In this document: in pieces, positions 35,801-64,000 of the stretch | How positions within the stretch are numbered: position 1 is the first letter of the stretch | Layout of the letters: the number at the start of each line of letters is the position of its first letter | Assembly (NCBI GenBank): GCA_030063045.1 | Contig: JAQSEB010000166.1 | Span: 219,001 to 283,000, forward strand | Direction: 5' to 3' | DNA length: 64,000 nucleotides | From: Pratylenchus scribneri | Taxonomy: Eukaryota > Nematoda > Chromadorea > Rhabditida > Pratylenchidae | Translations under genes and position numbers: made by a program | The notes under the pieces: generated by a model | Told to the model about the DNA's origin: nothing | The model's input: the letters and a program-made list of their open reading frames with translations, nothing else | Databases searched by the model: none

Positions 35801-36205
35801 GGTCATCTCCACAATAGATAAAGGGCTATGCAATTATGGGCATGTCCACAATTCTGCAATTATAGGCGTTTTCGATTTATAACAAGTCAGAAAGTGGTTT
35901 TAGACCCCACAGACCTTATACCATTTTGTAGATCTCATCGAGACGCATCGAATGGTATATAATTTGTCAGGGTTTAGTCAAAATTAAATGGTATTAAACC
36001 ATTTTTTAAGTTTTTGGTTTTAAACTCTTTAATTTTAGGCCAAACCATGACAAATTATAGACTATTCGATGCGTCTCGATGAGATCTACAAAATGGTATA
36101 AGGTCTGTGGGGTCTAAAACCACTTTCTGACTTGTTATAAATCGAAAACGCCTATAATTGCAGAATTGTGGACATGCCCATATTTGCAGAATTGTGGAGA
36201 TGACC
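35801..36205. repeat. Long inverted repeat
   Basis: The arms read GGTCATCTCCACAATAG... and GGGCATGTCCACAATTCTGC, TTATAGGCGTTTTCGATTTA and GTAGATCTCATCGAGACGCA, mirrored about a centre near 36005 (TTAAACCATTTTTTAAG). Layout as in 8533-8955 and 19815-20178. Confidence 0.85.
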
Positions 36206-36534
36206 TAGCACCGTTCAATTCCATCGAAATTCAAATAATTTTTTAGATGATTTACGGGTGGAAAACCGTGGAGTAGTTTTTATTAATTAATTGAATTTTT
36301 GGTAAAATTTGAAAACAGAAAATTAGTAAAACGTCATTCGAAAATAGAAAAAATAAATAAAAAGGAAATTGAATAATAAATAATCATGATTTTCAAATCC
36401 ACTTCGGGAAGTATATTTTAAATCAAAAACAAAAAGCATCTTAATAAACAATTCAATCGGCATTGGCATTTAAAATATTTATCGATGAATTGAAAATCGT
36501 GAATCATGCAATAAAAACAAAAAACTAAACACTT

Positions 36535-38576
36535 TTATCTATTGTGTGCTCCATTGTTCGCCAATTGTTTAGCCTGATTATTGCCATAATCGCGGAAATT
36601 CGTTTTTTCGAATCTAACTTGAATTTGGCCCATCAATTGATTAAATCGTCTCAACAATTCTCGATTTCCTATTAACATTCTCTCCAATGTATTTATATTC
36701 AAATTTTGGAGAGATGAAGTCAACTTATTATGGAAAAAAAATTAATTATATTTTTGGATTGGATTTGGAATTATTTAAATAATTCTGAATTGAAAATGTA
36801 CCGAATTAATCATTAAATCTGATTCAGTGCGAATGATCAAAGCGGGATAGCGTCTTGTCACAACAGCCTTCTCAATTGCATTAATTGCAGCCAAATATTC
36901 TGCCTTTTCGCAGTTTTCTATATACCCCGGAATTGATGCCGACACATTGTCCGGATGCCTATCTCCCCAGAATACGCCAATTCCTCCCTTTCCTGCAGGT
37001 AAACCATTGATGCAGTGACCAGCCGTATAAACAATTGGAATTCCTTGGACGGTTTTATAATCGTGAATATTCTCTCTGACTCCATTCCAAGCCAATCGAT
37101 AAGCCTTCCTAATGCCATGATCATCGGAATTCCTTTCATCTTTTTGGAATTCAACTTGAATTCGATCCATCAATTGTTCTAATTGTTCCAATAAATCCCG
37201 ATTTGCCACTGGCTCGCCATCATTTTTGTGCCATCCATTTGCCTTCCAATTTTGGATCCACAAAGACAACTTATTAATGGAAGAAAGATTGAATGACAAT
37301 ATTAATTGTATTTTTTGCGATAAATCAAAATAATTTGATATAATTTAATTAAAATTTTACCAAATCTATCATAAAATTTGATTCTGTGTGAATGATCAAA
37401 GCGGTATAATCCCTTTCCAAAGCCCTCTGCATTGCATTAATTGCGGCCAAATATTCTGCACGATTGCAGGTAACTTCACCTTGAATTGGTGCCCCCACAT
37501 TATCAGCTGGATGTCCATTGCCCCAGAACACGCCAATTCCTCCTTTTGCTCTTTGTGGACCATTATTGATGCAGACTCCAGCAACATAAACTATTTGCTC
37601 TCGGTTTTGCCTATTTGAAGAGCCTGAAGCTAAATTTTACAAATTTTTTGTAATAAGTATAATTATAGAATAATTTTTTCTTGTTCAATTTTTGATGCCA
37701 CTCAACCCTATAAAAACAAACTTTGTATTAATTTTAAAAATTAAAATTTTTCCTATATATATTGAGTTTGATTTCGAAAATTGCCTTTTCCAGGAAAAAT
37801 TTTGGGAATCTAGGCTTCTAGGCAATCCGACCAGAATAAACTCAGTCGACATCGACATGCTCGTTTTAGTTTATAAAATTTCAATTTCAGACCGGTTATT
37901 ACGGTATAGGTGAATGTTAGCAAATCAAAACCGGTTTTGGCTTAAACAATGCTTTACTTTTTTAAAATATGCCAAACAGGTTTGAAAAAATTTTTTAAAA
38001 AATCGATCATGCTGAATAGAATAAACTATTTTCCTATCTGTACGAATTCTTGAAATCGAAATTCTCAAAATCGGCCATCTAAAGTACTGGCCTTTTACAA
38101 TAAAGGCTGATTTCAAAATTGGCCGTAAATATATATTAGGTATAAAAATATATTTTCTCAGGTTTTTTGAATATATTAAAGAAAAAATTCTAGCACATCC
38201 ATTGCTCTGTCCCATTTAAATTTGAAATATAATAGGTTACTTTGAAATTAATAATGTTAATTTTCTCCCAATTAAAATAAAATGACTAATTTGTCAACCT
38301 CTTGCATTATCTACAATGAAATACATTGCTTCTTCTTGGGTAAAGCATTTTTGGTATCGGGCATTACCAAAACCGTAAATTTGTGGATAACATTCCTCCC
38401 ATGAATTGTATATGCCACGTTTTCTTCCTCGAGCAACAGCATAATATACTGCGTCACCTAATAATTGTTCGAAACTTTGATAGAAAATTAATTAAAATAA
38501 ACAATTCCATACCGCAGTGTAGAAATTCAAGCAAAATAGTAAGGACAAGAGTTAGAGTTTGGCATTTGGAAAACAT
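36535..38576 (-). CDS. Secreted RNase H1-like protein with HBD and two catalytically defective RNase H folds
   Basis: RNase H1 normally cuts RNA in RNA:DNA hybrids in nucleus or mitochondria. Five exons: 38576-38513, 38457-38299, 37629-37361, 37269-36802, 36723-36535, all GT-AG and in phase, giving 382 residues. Residues 1-21 are a signal peptide (KCQTLTLVLTILLEFLHC). A hybrid-binding domain spans about 25-70 (YYAVARGRKRGIYNSWEEC, then GFGNARYQKCFTQEEA). Two RNase H folds follow, about 86-235 and 241-382. Of the four catalytic acidic positions, the first fold has Ala91, Glu133, Glu157 (Asp usual) and Tyr221; the second has Ala247, Glu288, Glu313 and Lys372. Only the Glu is kept in each, so hydrolysis is unlikely. 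Scaffold motifs survive (GGIGVFWG, AEYLAAINA, WIQNWKANGWHKNDGEPVAN). It may bind nucleic acid without cutting it. The leader exon resembles that of 411-4578. Confidence 0.88.
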
Positions 38577-40810
38577 GGATATTTTGAGAAATTGTCAGCA
38601 ATTTGAATGTTGGATTTTCGAATAGCCGAGGCTTTTGAATTTGAATGAGAGTGAGATACGGATTTTCCCTTGAATAAATGATCTGTTTAAGAATCCATTT
38701 TCCATAGGCAATAAGTGAAGCAGATTGATGTGGCGCATATCAAATGAACGACAATGAAAAGATTGTTTGTAACTGTAATGATGTGGAATGTGATAGGTAA
38801 AGGCAAAATGCCACCATCAAATGCCACTTTGGCCAAAAATTGGCCATTCTCGATCATTTTGGCCTTTAAGAAAAGAGAATGAAAAAAGGAAGGACAATGT
38901 TTTGTCTTGATTAGGAGAAATAGAGAATGTAAGAGAAAAAATCAGAGGTCTTTGCATTGAGAATGGAATGAATAAGAGGAGAAAATGCTGGATTTCATTG
39001 AAGGAGGATTGAATCTCGGTGAGCATTACAGCCCACATTGACGACAAAATTTAAGCATTAGCATTCATCAATTTAAGCTCATCAGGCTCCATTCGCTCGT
39101 GATCGCGCTTAGCTTTTTGCTTGTGGTCTCTCACGGGACTGATGTTCGGGGTCGACATGGCAGTATTTACTAACCAAATATGTTTGTTCATGATAAGCAC
39201 AGAAATACCCTTAAAATTATTCAAACATTCTTCAAAGTTAATATAAATTCTAATCATAGTTCATCCATAAAACATATTAATTTCTAATAATTATAATATT
39301 TAATTCTTGATTACCAAAAAAACTTCCAAATAAAATATTTTGGTGATGCGCTTCAACATTAATGGTCCCCACCCGAGTGCTTGACCACTGACCAACAGCA
39401 GAGTGGTGACCACTTTGTTTCATCCCTTATTAGAAAGCCCAAAGAACGCCCGTGTCCCAATTTACTGCACTCTATCCAAATGAAAGCTAATTCACAGCTC
39501 ACACAACAGACACAGAGCTCAAAAATATTCGGTTTTAAAATACGTACTTTGTTTCTTGGTTGGAGGCGTGCGGCGCCAAGTATATAGAGGTCCTTTATTG
39601 TTGCTTTTGCTTCCACTTTCCTCTGCTGTATTATAAAATAATGAAGGCAAGTGGCGTATTATATTTATAAACCCCTCCCTCTATGTCTTCTTTTAACATC
39701 TTAAATAATTTTAAATGGTTCTAGTGCAGTTTTAAGTCGTCCTTTTTAAATGCATTCAGAGTATGGTCGATTCTGTCATCAATTTACCCTATTCATTTAT
39801 TCATTTCGACAATGGCATTTTGGAATTTCCCAAACAATTCATTTAATCCTCATCGACATTTTGATTTTGATCTTTGCTTTGTCTTTATTTTTCTTCGTAT
39901 ATGGAAGAATTGCCAATTCTAGGTATATGTATTTTTCCTCCATCTACTTTCATGATTCTTCAATATGATTCCAATTTCCAATCTGGATTATGCCATAATT
40001 CTCATTCCCATTTCTAAAAGATCATATTCTAATTATATGCTATTATTTTTAAAAAGATGACAATGCCACATGCCAGTAATACTTAAGGGCTTTTCTATTC
40101 ATTCTACTGTACCCCCACTTTTGCCTAATCGCTCCGTCACCCTAACAATCAAATATTGCCTCAATCTGCCTTTTAATATCGCTTAGTTCCACCAAAATGT
40201 TCACCTTTTTTGCGACTTTCTGTTATCATATTTTTCCCTATAATTGTTCAATTTGATTTTGCGGTTTTTGAATTGTTTCTCTCATCCCTGATTAATTTTT
40301 TTTCTCATCTTATATTTAGCCAATTGGAGCAGCTGCCGAAAATTAAAAGTTGAAATATTTTGCATAAATTCAACAACTGCATAAATGTGAATGAATCGAA
40401 AGAATTTAAATTAATTCTCTGTACGCCTTCTAAATTAATGAAGGGGTAGGTAGTCCCAGTAGCCACTAGCCAGCCCTTTGGCAAAATTCAAAGTGCTATG
40501 CAGAGGAATCAACTAAGGAAAATTTAAGTTAAAAAATTTTCTAAACATTGATAAAAATTTGGTTGACAAAATAATAATTTCCCAATTGGTAATTTGAAAT
40601 TAAAATCCCCACAATTTAAAAAATAATTAATCCGCAAAAATTATATCTCAAAAAGTTTATTGGCAAAAAAGAAAAATGAAGAATGTCAATTAAATTTGAT
40701 TGATGGAATTATAATTTGAGTCTTTTTTGATGATGGTGTCTTTACATAATTGAAAAAATAAATAATTGGTCCTTTTGATTTCATTCTTCCAAATCATTTG
40801 TGTTTCTTCT
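38577..40810. other. Intergenic region, no supported gene
   Basis: Holds several open frames without splice partners. A minus-strand frame of 35 codons from an ATG near 39158 (MSTPNISPVRDHKQKAKRDH...) has unusually protein-like composition and ends at 39051; it could be a small peptide gene or first exon. A T-rich hydrophobic frame at 39750-39968 is not supported. 40100-40236 is the inverse copy of 27690-27840. Confidence 0.35.
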
Positions 40811-42130
40811 TTAAACTGTCAAAATTGCTGGAACCGGAACTCTTCCTCCTCCAACTCCATATGATTTGCCCTTTGCCGGAACTTTTCCTCCTCCCACACG
40901 TGATTGGCCCTGCTGTTCCTTCTTCATGAATTCATAGGCTCGATAAACCACCGAATGGAACCAGGAATTGATGGCAGCACACCAGCACAATCCATTGATA
41001 AAATTGGTGAGCCCAGAATCGGGACGGATTTCTGTAAAAAAAATGAATTTTTTTAATTTTATTTGGTTACCTGGGTAGAGAATCATGTAGACCACGGTGA
41101 TGGAAATAATCACAAGATCGCAAACCAAGCTAACTCCCTAAAAAAGAAAAATATTTTTAAAATTTCTGCACTTTATTTTTTATTGGATTAGCCATATTAA
41201 ACCCAAATTGTGATGAATCCATTTGGGTTCGACAATTAGGGATGAAAGAGTCTAGCGTTGATGGTGGTAAAGCTTCAGGGACAATTTAAATGGCATTTTA
41301 TAGGGGATGTTACAAAATGATGGCAAAATAATAAGCCAATGATGCATATGACCAAAATCACAATTTAATTAAATCAACGGTTTTTGCACATAACTCCGTA
41401 AATATCCAACAATGGTCAATGGCTAATTATTTTGGCATCATTTTGTAGTTAATTTTCCTATAAATGTCATAAAAATTGTCCAAAAAAAGCTTTACATTTT
41501 ACAACCATCGACGCCAGCAGGCAGACACCCCTCCTCCCTCCCCTTGTTGTAAAGGTTCGCCGACATTTGCGAACTATTTTTTTGTCAAGTCAAACTTATA
41601 TAGAATCCCCAAACCCCTAACCCATAGCCCTTAAACCCATGCCTGCCCCTAAACTTAACCCTAGCCATAATCCCTAGTTAAAAAAAATAGTGCGCAAATG
41701 TCGGGTTTTTAAAATAGAGTGCGCAAATGTCGCGGCACGGTTGTAAAATCAAAATTTTATGTTTTTTGACATTTCTAAGTTTATTGAACAAACCACGATG
41801 ATCAAATAGTTCAAATAATGTGAGGGTTTTCGTTTCCACTGGGCCACAATGATGGACAAATGGCACAGGGCAACAAAAATGCGGGCCTGTAATTGGAAAA
41901 AAATAAACATATTTTTGAAGATTTTTACCAATCCAGAGAAGAAAAGATGGAGCGAAAAGCAATAAATTGCTTGGGCAATGTAGATGCCGGAACCGAAAAT
42001 AGCGATCAAGAAGGCAGCCTAAAAATTTAAAAATTTTTAAAATTGATTAAATTTTAATGACCTCTTCAACATGAGTACGGAATGGGCCAAAGCAGCAGGT
42101 GAAGCGTGATTCCATTTGTTCATATGGCAT
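40811..42130 (-). CDS. Four-helix membrane protein (nematode DUF7027/LAPTM-like layout)
   Basis: Five exons: 42130-42062, 42018-41929, 41886-41794, 41137-41071, 41031-40811, all GT-AG and in phase, giving 179 residues. It starts MPYEQMESRFTCCFGPFRTH, a short cytosolic head with a Cys-Cys pair. Helices follow at about 25-48 (FLIAIFGSGIYIAQAIYCFS), 54-72 (ARIFVALCHLSIIVA), 85-106 (SLVCDLVIISITVVYMILYP) and 116-138 (FINGLCWCAAINSWFHSVVY). The tail is Gly/Lys-rich with a repeated SYGVGGGRVP / SRVGGGKVP motif. The layout recalls small nematode tetraspan proteins related to LAPTM; that is a pattern-level guess and the function is unknown. Intron 3 is enlarged by two repeats. Confidence 0.78.
41251..41518. 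repeat. Palindromic element CTAGCGTTGATGGTGGTAAA, copy 2
   Basis: In intron 3 of the four-helix gene, related to 23549-23838. The arms AGCGTTGATGGTGGTAAAGC and CCATCGACGCCAGCAG are inverted, and the core has ACATAACTCCGTAAATATCC. A second small inverted pair follows (CGCCGACATTTGCG at about 41559 and GCGCAAATGTCG at about 41693), flanking a CCCTAACCC-like tract. Confidence 0.7.
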
Positions 42131-42505
42131 TTTTGTTGTTGAAAAAATTTGATCGACTTTATTTTGTTTTGATTGTGTCAAAATTTGATATCTGAAAAAT
42201 AAAAATGTTCAAACGAAACTATTGACAAAGGAAAGCCAAAAGCAAATGGTGATATTTATTTATTAAGATATAAAAATTTAAGTTTAATCATCGGGAATCG
42301 GGATGGAATTGATTGGATTATTGGATAATAGAATAGGCGCTATGGAAAAGAGGTATTTTTTTAGTTTCCTCGTCCCATCTCAATTTTATATGCGCCCAAT
42401 ATAAAATTATAAATTATGTCTGCCTCAAATTGTTCGTATTGAAGAATGTGTAAAATGCATAAGTGTGCATGTGCACTAAGTTTCTTAGCAGATTAGAAGG
42501 CTCTA

Positions 42506-43030
42506 CCCCGAAATCCCGAAAAGACGAAACCCCGAAAGGACGAAACCCCGAAAGACGAAACCCCGAAAAGACGAAACCCCGAAAGACGAAACCCCGAAAA
42601 GAAGAAAATGGGACGAAATCCCGAAAACTTGAACTTATGGATCAATTTTTTCGATCGATACCTCAATCGATGCGTCTTGATTCCAGGATCATGAATATGC
42701 CATTTGTTTTTCAAAAAACTCAAAAATAAAAAAGTTATGGCCATTTTAATCAAGCTGGGTTACACCTATGGTAACTTTAATGGCCATAGCTTTTTTATTT
42801 TTGAGTTTTTTGAAAAACAAATGGCATATTCATGATCCTGGAATCAAGACGCATCGATTGAGGTATCGATCGAAAAAATTGATCCATAAGTTCAAGTTTT
42901 CGGGATTTCGTCCCATTTTCTTCTTTTCGGGGTTTCGTCTTTTCGGGGTTTCGTCCACTTCCCTTTATTCGGGATTTCGTCTTTCGGGGTTTCGTCTTTT
43001 CGGGGTTTCGTCTTTTCGGGATTTCGGGGG
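42506..43030. repeat. Palindromic element with GACGAAACCCCGAAA tandem arms
   Basis: The left arm is tandem CCCCGAAA-GACGAAA units; the right arm is the inverse (TTTCGGGGTTTCGTC). The inner arms contain GATCAATTTTTTCGATCGAT, CTCAATCGATGCGTCTTGAT and AGTTATGGCCATTTTAAT. The flanks TTAGCAGATTAGAAGG (left) and TTAGCGGATTAGAACC (right) are nearly identical direct repeats, possibly a target duplication. Confidence 0.85.
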
Positions 43031-43044
43031 TTAGCGGATTAGAA

Positions 43045-43709
43045 CCAGTGACTCTGCACAGGCAACCCTTTTCAAGAATTGCTGCCCAGAAAAAAAAATT
43101 AAATTTTTCCAAAATCCATATTTAAGCGGTTTTCGTAGTTGGGGAATTCGAATCTGATTTTAACCTAATAATGGAATAAATGGTGAATATGTTGTGCGGT
43201 GAATTATAAATTATTGATTGATTTACAAAAGCAATCGTAGTCAACAATAAGAGAAAAGAACGGGTTAGACTTTTGACAATTCAACCCATAGATATTTCCA
43301 AAATCCCTGCTATTTGTTCCTTAATAAAACGCACGCACTGCTAATGTTTGTTGTTTGCTACTCCCTCCCGCCCGCCTCCCCAGTCCAGTCTCCACTCGAA
43401 CCCGACCCACACAACATTTATTCAATTAAGAACAGCAGCATTTTTCTCCGGTTCATGATCTTGATTATTTAACGATTAGATTTGGATTTTTAATATGTTT
43501 CAATTTCCTTAATAAGACTGATCGATGAGAAATTAAATTTTTCTTATATCGACTTTTCCGTATAAGTTTTATCTTTTCTAATGTGTTCATAACCTCATTC
43601 ATTTTTTGATTAGTCATCTTCGTCTTTTATTTAGAAAGAGTAATAAATCAAGCATCAAACATTACTCAATAATTATTTTATTCAATAACAAACAAAACAA
43701 TATACAAAT
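43045..43709. promoter_or_regulatory. Probable promoter region of the DDX60-like gene
   Basis: A C-rich, CpG-containing patch at about 43329-43420 (CTCCCTCCCGCCCGCCTCCC) stands out in AT-rich DNA about 300 bp before the DDX60 start codon. Promoter role is inferred only from position and composition. Confidence 0.3.

Positions 43710-64000
<20,291 letters not shown>

Noticed and set aside
39750..39968. Hydrophobic plus-strand frame resembling a membrane exon
   Set aside because: T-rich composition explains it; I found no in-phase neighbouring exon or family motif.
42463..43112. Arg/Lys/Pro- and Phe/Gly/Arg-rich frames
   Set aside because: They are translations of the two arms of the GACGAAACCCCGAAA palindrome.

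Overview
The window is nuclear DNA of an invertebrate eukaryote, most likely a nematode. It is AT-rich, with many short exons (often 60-300 bp) split by small introns ending in TTTTCAG or TTTTTAG. Two genes encode seven-helix receptors; one looks like a nematode Str/Srd-type chemoreceptor. I cannot name the species. I rebuilt gene models by reading splice donors and acceptors by hand and requiring reading phase to hold across every junction. Nine of ten models pass; the tenth (29655-31455) fails at one junction.

Layout. 411-4578 (-): secreted, lysine-rich then acidic protein of unknown function. 4579-14700: repeat-rich, with duplicated flanking DNA, several inverted-repeat elements and an array of decayed exon-like units (about 8.38-12.01 kb). 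14711-17103 (-): GT10 fucosyltransferase. 18453-20525 (+): small NTF2-like protein. 21244-24590 (+): seven-helix receptor. 26318-28674 (+): methylthioribulose-1-phosphate dehydratase-like protein with an N-terminal hydrophobic leader. 29655-31455 (+): second receptor, broken at one intron. 32604-34950 (-): secreted GH25 lysozyme with a cysteine-rich N-terminus. 36535-38576 (-): secreted RNase H1-like protein with a hybrid-binding domain and two RNase H folds lacking catalytic residues. 40811-42130 (-): four-helix membrane protein. 43710-64000 (+): DDX60-type helicase that runs off the end, with one intron of about 5 kb that is almost all minisatellite and another holding a tandem 1319-bp duplication.

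The genes do not form a pathway. Five of the ten have an apparent N-terminal secretion leader (charged protein, fucosyltransferase, MtnB-like, lysozyme, RNase H-like). The charged protein and the RNase H-like protein, 34 kb apart, start with closely similar leader exons that end in the same phase with the same donor sequence, which suggests a shuffled secretion module.

Repeats are mostly short inverted-repeat (foldback/MITE-like) elements in introns and intergenic DNA. Otherwise different families share a few words: a CATAACTCGGTG-like word, a GAGCTCATCGAGACGCATCGA-like word (either strand) and CCCTAACCC-like tracts. The 1319-bp element carries dense GCGAAGC-type mini-hairpins and ends in a strong hairpin followed by CTAG and a T, which resembles a Helitron 3' end.
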